Of a stretch of DNA of 64,000 nucleotides, positions 46,297 to 58,822 are shown one piece after another. Origin of the DNA: Siphonodentalium dalli (Eukaryota > Mollusca > Scaphopoda > Gadilida > Siphonodentaliidae); contig CP136061.1 in the NCBI GenBank assembly GCA_032622095.1, positions 44,463,797 through 44,527,796 on the forward strand. Direction: 5' to 3'. The notes under the pieces were generated by a model that was not told where the DNA came from, did no database searches, and worked only from the letters and a program-made list of their open reading frames with translations. The position numbers and the translations under genes were made by a program. Each line of letters opens with the position of its first letter. Positions within the stretch are counted from its first letter, which is position 1.

Positions 46297-46815
46297 GAGC
46301 ATGCCATGAATCTCTACTCTGGTTAACGTCCGTAGAGATCATGCTCCATCCGGAACTTTGGAACTTTTTGAAGTTTTGACTGGGAACCTTTATGAAGTTG
46401 AAAAAAATAACGCGGGCAACAGCTGCGGGGAATATATTTCTTAGTTATTATCTGTTCCTTAATAATGCACTTCACAGTAGGTTAAGGTACTAATTCGAAA
46501 TTTCAAGATTTAAGTGACTTTGTGAACGATTTTGCTTTGCGTCACTTAAAATTATGGAATTTCTCTTGGGTAATTAAATGTTTATTGCGATATCGGCTCA
46601 GAAAAGTCATAGATAAGCATGCAATTTGGAGTTGGGACCTTCACCTGCACTGAAGTGCATTATTAAGGAACAGAGAATAACTAAGGAATATATTCTTTGC
46701 GTTATTGTTTCGACTTTATAAGGTTCCCTGTCAAAACTTCTAAATGTTCCAAGGTTCTGTATATATCGGTGGAATATGATCTCTACGGGCCAGAGTAGAG
46801 ATTCATGACATGATC
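46297..46815. mobile_element. Long-TIR element K, copy 2
   Basis: Left GAGCATGCCATGAATCTC, right (complement) GATCATGTCATGAATCTC, with arms of more than 100 bp and the same central landmarks as K1 (TTATTATCTGTTCCTTAATA, GTTGGGACCTTCACCT). Flanking duplication not clear. Confidence 0.75.
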
Positions 46816-47165
46816 TACACACATACCTGAATCGTGTATCTGGACAATTTTGCTTCTGGAAAATCGTTTGTTCATCTTATGGACATTATTTCCGGTTCAT
46901 ATACACTGCCAAGGTGAGCTTATATGATCGGGTCTGGTTATACTCTGACACCGGGTTCATTCAATAAATCACAGTGTGTCAATCGCTGCTTAACATTCGG
47001 CTTCCGATTTCATGAACCAATGTACTATATACATTTACAAGCGACCCACAGTGCCGTATGTATATACCAGCAACATTTCCACAGCAAAGGTCCACCTTCT
47101 AACGTCGAATTCGTCATCTCACGTTTAACCTCAGGATGAATGTATAAATTCACTCCGGTTATGTG
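46816..47165. other. Non-coding, no recognised feature
   Basis: A 71-codon frame at 46924-47139 has no recognisable domain. Confidence 0.4.
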
Positions 47166-47330
47166 ATGCTGCTAGTTTGCTATGATGCTGGTGGATCCTG
47201 CTGAATAGCTGGTAGGACAAAGCAATTCTGTTGAGAAAAAATGCATGGTTATTTTAGTTGTCATATTCGTGGTGATCTGCATAAATCGAGGGAAAGCTAC
47301 TGCGAGAAGAAAACATTCAAAAACATGTAT
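47166..47330 (-). repeat. Repeat S, copy 1, with a minisatellite-like unit
   Basis: The reverse strand matches 48330-48430: both read CTTTYCCTCGATTTRTKCAGATCA, ATGACAACT and TTTGTCCTACCAGC. On the same strand at about 47175-47210 is AGCTATTCAGCAGGATCCACC then ATAGCAA, close to one unit of the 29-bp minisatellite at 48423. Confidence 0.7.
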
Positions 47331-47379
47331 ATTGTGAGATAATTTAAGAATGGCTGTATCGGGTGTTGCAAACCGGCCA

Positions 47380-47820
47380 TAATGGAGATGACAATACCTG
47401 TAGTTTTGCAAACACAAGCCCCACCATTATTAAAATATGTTAAAGGTACTCAATCCGATTCGATGGTCACATATCATCATATTCCAACAACAACAAAATT
47501 ACACCAATGCCACTTTAATTATCAGAATCGATTAATTATCAAAAATAATACTAACCAATGTCACATACGGTATAAAATTGCCCAAAACGTCTTGTATATC
47601 AACATTTTGTTCAACGCAATTTGGAATCGAGAGTATGTCTTAATATATAATTCCTACCAACGCTCGTCGACTTTTTGCCAGGCCGCCTAAGAGTACCGGT
47701 GGTGAAAACATTTCAAAAATCGATATCTAATAACTCTTACATGTAGCTTTGATATGGTTGGGATCCTCGAATCGAATCAAATATGTTTGACGCCCGAAGT
47801 CAAAGAACTAGTAATTTAGG
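47380..47820 (-). repeat. Repeat R, copy 2
   Basis: Reverse of 38107-38540. The 102-codon plus-strand frame at 47382-47690 lies entirely within it; copy 1 does not keep that frame, so it is not a supported gene. Confidence 0.75.
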
Positions 47821-47825
47821 GGCGT

Positions 47826-48224
47826 TTAACCCTTTACCCAACACACCGGCCAAAACCGGCCAAATAAAGCTTCAACAGCCTAAAATATCTTCGGTCTGTC
47901 TCAATAGAACCATACAAATATGGATATCATTGGAACCGGCTCCTTGACCACATTGTGATAGTTACAGTTATGCCCTGTGCCAATGCATTCTCTTATATAT
48001 GCGAGTCGACCATAGGTTGCCTCGCATATATAAGAGAATGCATTGGCCTAAAAAAAATCTGTTTTAACACTTTTTACCATTTTTTCTTACATTCTTTAAA
48101 TTTTTTTTAATTTTTAATGTGTTAAGCCAATGCATTCTCTTATATATGCGAGGCGACCTATGGTCGACTCGCATATATAAGAGAATGCATTGGCACAGGG
48201 CCGTTCTGTTGGGTAAAGGGTTAA
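47826..48224 (+). mobile_element. TTAA MITE, family A, copy 2
   Basis: TTAACCCTTTACCCAACA to TGTTGGGTAAAGGGTTAA. Left body AAATAAAGCTTCAACAGCCT to CACATTGTGATAGTTACAG; two inverted cassettes (about 47980-48048, 48127-48195) with a T-rich spacer. Confidence 0.92.
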
Positions 48225-48329
48225 TCGGATTATGCATCTTTAAGATACGTTTGTTCATGAACGTTTCATACAGATACTGGCTTTCGCTCAAATCGCTCGG
48301 ATTAGCCACACACCGCAAAAGATTAGGAG

Positions 48330-48422
48330 CAATAATGGTGGCTTTTCCTCGATTTGTTCAGATCAAACAAACAACTTGAACATGACAACTTTAGCATCAC
48401 ATCACTTTGTCCTACCAGCATC
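48330..48422 (+). repeat. Repeat S, copy 2
   Basis: Inverse of 47166-47330. It runs directly into the first unit of the 29-bp minisatellite (CAGCATCATAGCAATTCAAC). Confidence 0.7.
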
Positions 48423-49943
48423 ATAGCAATTCAACAGGACCCACCCTCACAATAGCAATTCTACATGACACACCCTCAAATAGCAATTCAACGGGACTCA
48501 CACTCACAATAGCAATCCAGCAGGACCAATCCACACAATAGCATTTCAACAGGACCCACCCTCGCAATAGCAATTCGGCAGGACCCACCCTCAAATAGCA
48601 ATTCAACAGGACTCACACTCACAATAGCAATTCAGCAGGACCAACCCACACAATAGCAATTCAACATGACACACCCTCACAATAGCAATTCAACATGACC
48701 CACCCTCACAATAGCAATTCAACAGGACCCACCCTCACAATAGCAATTCAACATGACACACCATCACAATAGCATTTCAACAGGACCCTCCCTCACAATA
48801 ACAATGCAACAGGACCCACCCACACAATAGCAATTCAGCAGGACCCACCCTCACAATAACAATTCAACAGGACCCACCCTCACAATAGCAATTCAACAGG
48901 ACCCACCCTCACAATAGCAATTCAACATGACACACCCTCACAATAGCAATCCAACAGGACCCACCCAGACAACAGTAGTTCAACAGGACCCACCCACAAA
49001 ATAGCAATTCAATAGGACCCACCCTCATAATAGCATTTCAACAGGACCCACCCTCACAATAGCAATTCAACATGACACACCCTCACAATAGCAATTCAAC
49101 ATGACACACCCTCACAATAGCAATTCAACATGACCCGCCCTCACAATAGCAATTCAACAGGACCCACCCTCACAATAGCAATTCAGAAGGACCCACCCTC
49201 ACAATAGCAATTCAACAGGACCCACCCTCATAATAGCAATTCAACATGACACACCCTCACAATAGCAATTCAACAGGACCCACCCTCACAATAGCAATTC
49301 AACAGGACCCACCCTCACAATAGCAATTCAACAGGACCCACCCTCACAATAGCAATTCAACAGGACCCACCCTCACAATAGCAATTCAGCAGGACCCACC
49401 CTCACAATAGCAATTCAGCAGGACCCACCATCACAATATCATTTCAACAGGACCCTCCCTCACAATAGAAATTCAGCATTACCCACCCTCACAACAGCAA
49501 TTCAGCATTACCCACCCTCACAATAGCAATTCAACAGGACCCGCCCTCACAATAGCAATTCAACAGGACCCACCCTCACAATAGGAATTCGACAGGACCC
49601 ACCCTCACAATAGCAATTCAACAGGACCCACCCTCACAATAGCAATTCAACAAGACCCACCCACACAATAGCAATTCAACATGACACACCCTCACAATAG
49701 CAATTCGACATGACACACCCTCACAATAGCAATTCAAAAGGAGCCATCCTCACAATAGAAATGCAACAGGACCCACCCTCACAATAGCAATTCAACAGGA
49801 CCCACCCTCACAATAGCAATTCAGCAGGACCCACCCTCACAATAGCAATTCAACTTGACCCACCCTCACAATAGCAATGCAACATGACCCAACCTCACAA
49901 TAGCAATCACAATAGCAATTCAGTATGACCCACCCTCACAATG
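48423..49943 (+). repeat. 29-bp minisatellite, about 52 units
   Basis: Consensus AATAGCAATTCAACAGGACC then CACCCTCAC. Common variants are CATGACACACC for CAGGACCCACC and CAGC for CAAC; they alternate in patches. Unit length is nearly constant, without dyad-symmetric repeats and unique spacers, so it is not CRISPR. Confidence 0.97.
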
Positions 49944-50947
49944 GCACATATATAAGCAGGACCACTTAACCAGGGGTGAAATTGAAATGGCAGTTTTTCA
50001 TATCAGCCAAACTAATGGCCGCGGCTCGATGATCTTATAGAAATACATGTATGACCATGCAGTATGACAGTAATTTAAAGATGGACTATCTCTTTACATA
50101 ACACAATTGAAATAGTTGCGTGGGTATAAAATAATAAATATGAACTGAAGACCCCTGTTCGGAAAGGCTTCTATCAATTAATATTAATATCACCATTCTG
50201 GTGATACCATATAGCGATAGAGAGCATTTGGCTGTTCCTATGGCTACGTACCGAACGCCAAATGTCCCAGATTGATTGGTTGTATTGTTTTATTCCATAG
50301 TTATAAGCGATAATGATTATAATTAATGTTTATTTGTGACAAAATTACACCATAAAATTTTTGTTATCTGCTAACGGTAACCACTATTGTTCGTTTGCTA
50401 AACAACCACACATTTTTAGATCAGAAAATATTCGAAATAAAATGGATTGAAGCATTTCCGGACAGGTGTCTTCGTTTAATACGGTTTTGACCCAGATACT
50501 GGTCATTTTCGAGACATGGTTTATGTTACAGTCCGACAAGGTTGAATGACATTCGCATCCTCCATTGCGTCCTTCTCTTTTCAAGATATGGAGAATATAT
50601 TTGGTATGAGATTCAACAGTACGACGTTACACCCATTGCACATATATCGCGAAGACCCACTTATTGGCATTTTATCACATGCAGGTGCGACATGATAACT
50701 TTATTGTCGGCAGGTGACTGGTAATTTAGTACCTCATTAAGAACCAGTGTTATATATATCTCAAGATATATTTGTTTGTCACAGTGTATATATATATATA
50801 TCCATTGCGGCAACAGGTGGCGTCTTGGGTGCTGATTGTTCAGATCGTATACTATGAGTGCAGAGTGGTTTCAAGAACTTTAGCGGCGAGATGCTGGCAG
50901 CCTGTTTATTCTATACACGCGTGTATTCACAAAATATAGATGTAACA
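49944..50947. other. Non-coding, no recognised feature
   Basis: TA-rich run near 50787-50800. Short frames at 50384-50724 have no recognised domain. Confidence 0.4.
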
Positions 50948-51270
50948 AGAGCACGCCGTCCGGGCGTGGCATAATACGCCCGTTTCTGGAGTAGAGTGGG
51001 GCATGTAGACAGAACCCATATTTGAACTTGATCTGTATACCAAATTTGGTTCAGTTCACTCGATTCAATCTAAAGTTATTATCTGGAAACCGCATATCAG
51101 GAAAAATCTAAGTCGAAAAAGGGGCATAACTCAGTCAAATTCATGCGGACGAAACCCACATTCGAACTTGATGGTAAACTAATATACCAAATTTGGTTCA
51201 GTTCACTCGATTCAATCTAAAGTTATCATCCTGAAACCAAAAGCGTACGGACGGACGGACGGACGGAGAG
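50948..51270 (+). mobile_element. Dispersed repeat ending in a CGGA run
   Basis: Starts AGAGCACGCCGTCCGGGCGT, contains AAAGGGGCATAACTCAGTCA and ends ACGGACGGACGGACGGAGAG. A ~41-bp block (ACCAAATTTGGTTCAGTTCA...) occurs twice, about 138 bp apart (51048, 51186). This layout is familiar from abundant dispersed repeats in mollusc genomes; the class (SINE or MITE) is not settled. Confidence 0.6.
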
Positions 51271-52149
51271 ACAACCCATTTACATAAAACGTACATATGT
51301 CCGAGTATATTTAGCCGTTTTTTGTGTGTCCGCAATTGACCGCAATCTGCTTGTTGCACGGCATTATTGTTCGGAAGGGTAATCGTGTTCTACTGGGGTC
51401 TTTAGATTGTTGTTGTTGTTGTTCGGGTCAGATTTAATGGTTGAACTATGTTCGAAATAGACGCACTTTATATACTAGAATTTGCGCACTGTTATACTTC
51501 ACAGGCAGCAGCTGCATGGATGGACATTACATTATATTACATTATTATGGACTTGTTCGTGTGCGTGAAATTGTTAAGTTAGTACTCAGGTAAATCGACC
51601 ATACCACTCCATAGAAAACATCATCTGAACTACGCCCAATTGTAAATATTTATATCTCGATTCGGCACGCAACTATCTGCGATAATCTAACACAAATGGT
51701 TTCGCCATCGAGAGTCATTGTATTTAATTAATATATCAGAATGACGGTGTGTATCGTCAATTTGGATTAATATTCCTAACAAATAGCTACTTTGAGAGCA
51801 AGATTATTCTCAATTTCTATTTCATCACCCACCAGAGTGTTTCACATCACATTAAATAAAAACGTCGTACGTCCATATAAGGCAAAATTGTGTTGTCGAA
51901 CTGATACAGACGACCGATTGTCAAATAAGCGCGATATCAGAATAAATTGCGCATGCGCATGGCTTGTCGATACAAACATTGGAGCGTGTTTTATTTGTGC
52001 ATATCTCGCATATGTGTAAAATAACACGGGCTATTGGAATCTGGCCATATGGTTGTATTCACGACCTATAACCACCTCGAATGTGCACATGGGAGGCATC
52101 CTTAAAACAGAAGCCATTTAATGGAGAGTTCAGCTGCATGAGTATCATT
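51271..52149. other. Non-coding, no recognised gene
   Basis: A TTG run at about 51409-51422; the ~60-75 codon frames at 51792-52027 have no recognised domain. Confidence 0.4.
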
Positions 52150-52433
52150 CTGAAAATGGGTTCGATTGATTGCAACTAAGGCCATATCATGACATTGCCA
52201 GTTTTAGTGGTGAAGGCTAATATAACAGTGATTTCAATGGCTGATAAACCCGTCGACCATGTGCGGCAAATCACAGGTCATCGGCGAGTAATTGGCAACT
52301 CCACCACGCAGACAACGATTTCGAGTTACAAAGTCCACGATGGAAACATGCGGATTAGAACACTTATCGCCAGCGCTGGATGGCGAAAGGATTGGAGGTG
52401 TACCCCTAACCGATTGAGCCACCGAGGCCCCTA
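52150..52433 (-). mobile_element. tRNA-derived SINE
   Basis: Read on the minus strand, it starts GGGGCCTCGGTGGCTCAATC with the A-box-like TGGCTCAATCGGTTAGGGG (about 52404-52421). About 50 bp on is GTTCTAATCC (52351-52360), one or two bases from the B-box consensus GTTCGAATCC. Box order and spacing fit an RNA polymerase III promoter. A non-tRNA body follows (CATCGTGGACTTTGTAACTC...). The 3' border is approximate. Confidence 0.75.
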
Positions 52434-53499
52434 ATATGGGTTCAAAATATGACTCAGAATATATCTACTGTTCCGTTCTCAGTCCAGCATGCTGTTATTT
52501 TGACTGAAATGGCAACAGTTGAACATTTGAAAGATAGCCTGCATGCAGTTTACATTTAACATTTCGAATAGTTGGAGAGTTTTCGGTATACCAGTTGAAA
52601 CATTCCAACCCAAGGGGTGCAGAATGGCATTTCGCGGACTTGAAGTCTTCAATGTGTGCAGTTTGAAATTTCAAGGTGGACACAGGACACCCCCTCCCAA
52701 TGCAAACCCTCTATGACACGTCACCGACGTTCGTCATTCGCGTTGGATATAATGGCCATTTAAGAAATGGATGTTGATTTGCTTGTATTCCACAGAGTGT
52801 TGATGCCAGTTGGTCTGACATTTTGTATGGAACGCAAAAGCGTTCCACATATAAAAATGTCAGACCAACTTGCATCCATACTCTATGCAACGCAACAATA
52901 TCAACACCATTACTTATGTTTACACTCAACCGAGTCAACTGGCAGATTACATGAGCATTAAGCGCCCATTTCCAACGTTGTTCTCGTGACTTGATACACT
53001 AAAATGGATGCAAGTTTGGGTCAGCGCGCGGCTTCATGTGACGTAATTTCGACCAACCAACGTCCTGCATTCATGTACCACAACGTGAATACATGTATGA
53101 GTGTAAATATTGTCCGGTGCCGAATAGTTGACTGAAACCACTTTCAGAACATATGGTGTAGATTTCATCATGGTAATATAACGTGTTTCATGTTCTCATG
53201 TTCGACCCATATATTATGAATGTCCATTCACTATTCCCACTCCGTTTTTGGAATAATATTCTCGCCGTGCCATATAAAACTCTTATCAGCGATAAACCTG
53301 GCATTCCCTTGTGAGATAAAAATCCATATCTAACCATACGCCGAGAGCTTAATATAGAAACCACGAACGCGTGAGATTTAATTGCGTAAACTCGTGACGA
53401 AGTCGATGTGAATTATATGATAAGACGTTAACCCTCATACGGTTAGGATTCTTTAGCTTTAAAGGGACTAAGGGTCAGATTCGTCATGGTATTTTTTTA
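52434..53499. other. Non-coding with an imperfect inverted repeat
   Basis: Around 52767-52890 TGTTGATGCCAGTTGGTCTGA and its near complement TCAGACCAACTTGCATCCA flank AACGCAAAAGCGTT, making an imperfect hairpin. 52575-52690 belongs to the GGGGTGCAG family. No gene. Confidence 0.5.
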
Positions 53500-53828
53500 C
53501 CCTGTGCCAATGCATTCTCTTATATATGCGAGTCGACCATAGGTCGCCTCGCATATATAAGAGAATGCATTGGCCTAACAATTTTTTATCATTTTTTTAA
53601 AATAAATGTTTCTGACAATTTTTAGGACATAAAATAAAAAACATCCATTACCCTGCAGGGAGCCCCACACATATATAGAAGCATATAGAAGAGTGTCGTC
53701 TGCTCAAGTTTGTCTGGGGCTCTGTATGGGTGAAATTATAAAATTGTTAAAGAATACAAGAAAAAATTATTAAAATTGTAAAAAATTGTTAGGCCAATGC
53801 ATTCTCTTATATAAGAGAATTCATTGAC
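53500..53828. mobile_element. Repeat Q, copy 2
   Basis: Colinear with 27070-27384. The left cassette is complete (about 53506-53573); the right one is collapsed to ATTCTCTTATATAAGAGAAT (53799-53821), having lost its centre. Confidence 0.8.
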
Positions 53829-54163
53829 GGTCCCGCCAAACCGGCTTTAATGGTCGTTTGTGCATGGTCGTTCAGTGCATGCTGACTTGTTCGGCGAGAT
53901 GAGCATGCGATCAAACTACCCACTTACCAGGAGGAGCACGCGTATATATAGGCCGGTATAATTAATATTGGCTCGCCCACAATTAACGCAAACAAGCGCA
54001 CGATTATAACAACCCTCCTGTGTCAATGAATCAATTGTGACATGATAATACCAAGCCGGCACTCACACCTTATGGACACGTCGTCAATCGAGGTTATGCA
54101 CAGCTCCACCCATGTAAACCGCAGTCCAGAAAAGACGGATTCGTCACCTCAGGTCTAGCCCCC
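53829..54163. other. Non-coding, no recognised feature
   Basis: Nothing recognised. A string near 53905 resembles in inverse the CCTGGTAAAT-type text of the 4843 array (CAAACTACCCACTTACCAGG). Confidence 0.4.
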
Positions 54164-54616
54164 TTAACCATTTACCCAACAAAACGGCCAAATAAAGCTT
54201 CAACAGCCTAAAATATCTTCGGTCTGTCTCAATAACACCATACAAATATGGATATCATTGGAACCGGTTCATTGACCACATTGTGATGGTTGTAGTTATG
54301 CCCTGTGCCAATGCATTCTCTTATATATGCGAGTCGACCATGGGTCGCCTCGCATATATAAGAGAATGCATTGGCCTAAAAAAAATCTTTTTACCATTTA
54401 TTCTTACATTCTTTAACAATTTTATAATTTTTTCTTACATTTTTTAACAATTTTTATAATATTTTTGTACATTCTTTGGCAATTTTATCATTTTTAATAT
54501 GTGTTAAGCCAATGCATTCTCTTATATACGCGAGGCGACCTATGGTCGACTCGCATATATAAGAGAATGCATTGGCACAGGGCCGTTCTGTTCTGTTCTG
54601 TTGGGTAAAGGGTTAA
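54164..54616 (+). mobile_element. TTAA MITE, family A, copy 3
   Basis: TTAACCATTTACCCAACA to TTGGGTAAAGGGTTAA, longest A copy (453 bp). Cassettes at about 54307-54375 and 54508-54576; the right one is preceded by a duplicated T-rich spacer, and GTTCT is tripled near the end. Confidence 0.92.
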
Positions 54617-55099
54617 ACGGGGTTTAGCAGCTGGACTGTCGAATGAAATGGTTTAGCTGCCGGTTTAAGGTTATAAACACAAGAACGCATAACATTTTCT
54701 TAATTGACAACGCATGCACTTATCCACACATACTTTACATGTGTGGGGCGCTTCTCGCTTATACATTTACAATCAAAATATGTTCATTGTTATCTAGTGT
54801 GTCTAAAAGCAGGTTAAAATCTGGGTGTGAACATGAGCTAGAACTGGGGCTCCGAGTTCATTAGTTTTGCAGAGATATTATCATACCCGCCGGTGGCTAT
54901 TTTTTGTTTTTGTCTTTATTAATGCTGTCAAAAACATCTGAGCTATAAATAATCGAGAGATAAAAATCAGTTACGGAAATACTTGACCTGGAGTCATCTA
55001 TAAAAAAAATTTGTGTGGCAATGTTATCAATGATAGCTTCCACACTGGGATTAGCCATGTTACTTGGGTCCATATCTCTACCAATGTCTCTGGCCACGT
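54617..55099. other. Non-coding, between two A elements
   Basis: No recognised gene; the 73-codon frame at 54643-54864 has no known domain. Confidence 0.4.
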
Positions 55100-55499
55100 T
55101 TAACCCTTTACCCAACAGAACAGCCCTGTGCCAATGCATTCTCTTATATATGCGAGTCGACCATAGGTCGCCTCGCATATATAAGAGAATGCATTGGCTT
55201 AACACATTAAAAATTATAAAATTGTTAAAGAATGTAAGAAAAAATGGTAAAAAGTGTTAAAAAAAGATTTTTTTTTAGGCCAATGCATTCTCTTATATAT
55301 GCGAGGCGACCTATGGTCGACTCGCATATATAAGAGAATGCATTGGCACAGGGCTAACTGTAACTATCACAATGTGGTCAAGGAGCCGGTTTCAATGATA
55401 TCCATATTTGTATGGTTATATTGAGACAGACCGAAGATATTTTAGGCTGTTGAAGCTTTACTTGGCCGGTTTTGGCCGGTTTGTTGGGTAAAGGGTTAA
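55100..55499 (-). mobile_element. TTAA MITE, family A, copy 4
   Basis: Same element in inverse orientation: TTAACCCTTTACCCAACAGA to TTGTTGGGTAAAGGGTTAA. Cassettes at about 55131-55198 and 55279-55347. Confidence 0.92.
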
Positions 55500-56204
55500 A
55501 GTTTTAAAGTTTTGGTGTAAACAATATTTATTTCAAAAAATCAAACATATGACATAAACATAATATACATGTATAAATATATAGATTTATGAAGAGGATT
55601 GGACAACAAGCGAAATGCTTTTTTTAAAGTCCTCTCCTCGTGGAATAAATGTTACCTCAAGTGACAAAAATATCACTTGGGGTAAAGCAGACGGGATATA
55701 TAGATTTGATTGATTGGAATATTATTTAGGATTGAGATACGGAAGTTAAGGGTGAGAAAGGGAATGAAAGAGAATGAGAGAGAGGGGGGAGAGTGTGAAA
55801 GAGAAAGAGAGAGAGAGAGAGAGAGAGGTTTGACACAACATACATTCGATACAAAATAAGACAAAAAACATTAAAGTTTTCACAGACCTTCGTTTGCTCG
55901 CAGATCAATTGATTTCCATCATCTAAAATAATTCTTTCCTGCGAATTTGATAGTCTTTTTTAGACAGAAATGGTTTTATTGTGGCCCAGAAATCAGAACT
56001 CTTTACACCACCAGCACACCTATCTATAAAATAGTATGAATTTATCAGCCGACAGTTAAAAAGTTTACATCGGAATGGTCTGTTATTGATTTACATGGAT
56101 GTGCAGATAATATAAGTATACGACAGATAAATAAAAGTACAGAAGAAGCCCTATTTATTGAGGGAAATGTTTAGATAATGAGTTCAACAAACGACTTATT
56201 GTCT
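55500..56204. other. Non-coding with GA-rich run
   Basis: (GA)n at about 55801-55827 inside a purine-rich tract. The segment 55990-56200 weakly resembles 63310-63490 (both end TTTAGATAATRAGTTCARCAAACGAC). Confidence 0.5.
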
Positions 56205-58822
56205 GAACAATTCCTACGCGATAACTACTCGTCAATGATGCTTCAGTATAGAAATTGTTAAGGTGTGGCTTCCTACGCGATAACTACTCGTCAATGATGC
56301 TTTAATATAGAAAGTGTTAAGGTGTGGCTTCCTACGCGATAACTACTCGGCATATCAAAATAGAGATAATCATTATTGAAGTCGCTTCACTCCCATCTTT
56401 CGTTTTGGCTGATACACGGTATGCAATACCAATTAACTTGACACACGTTCTTCCTTCCTGCACTCGATCCCTCTATACCCCCTCCTTGAACAATATTTTT
56501 CGGATCTAACATGTTTTCGCCGTCTGCTAAACTTACCCTATATGGTATCTATTCTGAATCCAAGGGTAAACTTTCCTTCTCCGGGGAAAAGACTTTATAA
56601 AAGCCTTTGGGCTTGTTGTCTAATCCCCGTTTTGAACTCTATTATTGTTTATGTCAAATTGTTTGTATGTATTACATGTTTTGTTCGAAATTAAATATTG
56701 TTTACACCAACTGCTCGTCAATGATGCTTCATTATAAAAAGTGTTAAGGTGTGGCTTCCTACGCGATAACTACTCGTCAATGATGCTTCAGTATAGAAAT
56801 TGTTAAGGTGTGGCTTCCTACGCGATAACAACTCGTCAATGATGCTTCATTATAGAAAGTGTTAAGGTGTGGCTTCCAACGCGATAACTACTCGTCAATG
56901 ATGCTTCAGTATAGAAATTGTTAAGGTGTGGCTTCCTACGCGATAACTACTCGTCAATGATGCTTTAATATAGAAAGTGTTAAGGTGTGGCTTCCTACGC
57001 GATAACTACTCGTCAATGATGTTTCATTATAGAAAGTGTTAAGGTGTGGCTTCCTACGCGATAACTACTCGTCAATGATGCTTCAGTATAGAAATTGTTA
57101 AGGTGTGGCTTCCTACGCGATAACAACTCGTCAATGATGCTTTAATATAAAAAGTGTTAAGGTGTGGCTTCCAACGCGATAACTACTCGTCAATGATGCT
57201 TCATTATAGAAAGTGTTAAGGTGTGGCTTCCTACGCGATAACAACTCGTCAATGATGCTTTAATATAGAAAGTGTTAAGGTGTGGCTTCCAACGCGATAA
57301 CTACTCGTCAATGATGCTTCATTATAGAAAGTGTTAAGGTGTGGCTTCCTACGCGTTAACTACTCGTCAATGATGCTTCAGTATAGAAAGTGTTAAGGTG
57401 TGGCTTCCTACGCGATAACTACTCGTCAATGATGCTTCATTATAGAAAGTGTTAAGGTGTGGCTTCCTACGCGCTAACTACTCGTCAATGATGCTTTAAT
57501 ATAGAAAGTGTTAAGGTGTGGCTTCCAACGCGATAACTACTCGTCAATGATGCTTCATTATAGAAAGTGTTAAGGTGTGGCTTCCTACGCGTTAACTACT
57601 CGTCAATGATGCTTCAGTATAGAAAGTGTTAAGGTGTGGCTTCCTACGCGATAACTACTCGTCAATGATGCTTCGTTATAGAAAGTGTTAAGGTGTGGCT
57701 TCCTACGCGATAACTACTCGTCAATGATGCTTCAGTATAGAAAGTGTTAAGGTGTGGCTTCCTACGCGATAACTACTCGTCAATGATGCTTCATTATAGA
57801 AAGTGTTAAGGTGTGGCTTCCTACGCGATAACTACTCGTCAATGATGATTCAGTATAGAAAGTGTTAAGGTGTGGCTTCCAACGCGATAACTACTCGCCA
57901 ATGATGCTTCAGTACAGAAAGTGTTAAGGTGTGGCTTCCTACGCGATAACTACCTGTCAATGATGCTTCATTATAGAAATTGTTAAGGTGTGGCTTCCTA
58001 CGCGATAACTACTCGTCAATGATGCTTTAATATAGAAAGTGTTAAGGTGTGGCTTCCTACGCGATAACTACTCGTCAATGATGCTTCATTATAGAAAGTG
58101 TTAAGGTGTGGCTTCCTACGCGATAACTACTCGTCAATGATGCTTCAGTATAGAAATTGTTAAGGTGTGGCTTCCTACGCGATAACAACTCGTCAATGAT
58201 GCTTTAATATAGAAAGTGTTAAGGTGTGGCTTCCAACGCGATAACTACTCGCCAATGATGCTTCATTATAGAAAGTGTTAAGGTGTGGCTTCCTACGCGA
58301 TAACTACCCGTGAACGATGCTTTAATATAGAAAGTGTTAAGGTGTGGCTTCCTACGCGATAACTACTCGTCAATGATGCTTCATTATAGAAAGTGTTAAG
58401 GTGTGGCTTCCTATGCGATAACTACTCGTCAATGATGCTTCAGTATAGAAAGTGTTAAGGTGTGGCTTCCTACGCGATAACTACTCGTCAATGATGCTTC
58501 ATTATATAAAGTGTTAAGGTGTGGCTTCCTACGCGATAACTACTCGTCAATGATGCTTCAGTATAGAAAGTGTTAAGGTGTGGCTTCCTACGCGATAACT
58601 ACTCGTCAATGATGCTTCATTATAGAAAGTGTTAAGGTGTGGCTTCCTACGCGATAACAACTCGTCAATGATGCTTCAGTATAGAAAGTGTTAAGGTGTG
58701 GCTTCCTACGCGATAACTACTCGTCAATGATGCTTCAGTATAGAAAGTGTTAAGGTGTGGCTTCCTACGCGATAACTACTCGTGAACGATGCTTTAATAT
58801 AGAAAGTGTTAAGGTGTGGATG
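56205..58822 (+). repeat. 59-bp minisatellite, about 38 units
   Basis: Unit: CCTACGCGATAACTACTCGT, CAATGATGCTTCATTATAGA, AAGTGTTAAGGTGTGGCTT. Two units at 56205-56340 are separated from the main array (56706-58822) by about 350 bp of other sequence with no visible unit. Variants TTCATTA, TTCAGTA and TTTAATA alternate in a partly regular order. Confidence 0.97.

Noticed and set aside
48423-49943. Regular 29-bp repeats as a possible CRISPR array
   Set aside because: Units are contiguous with no unique spacers, lack the expected repeat-spacer layout, no cas gene is near, and the surroundings are eukaryotic.
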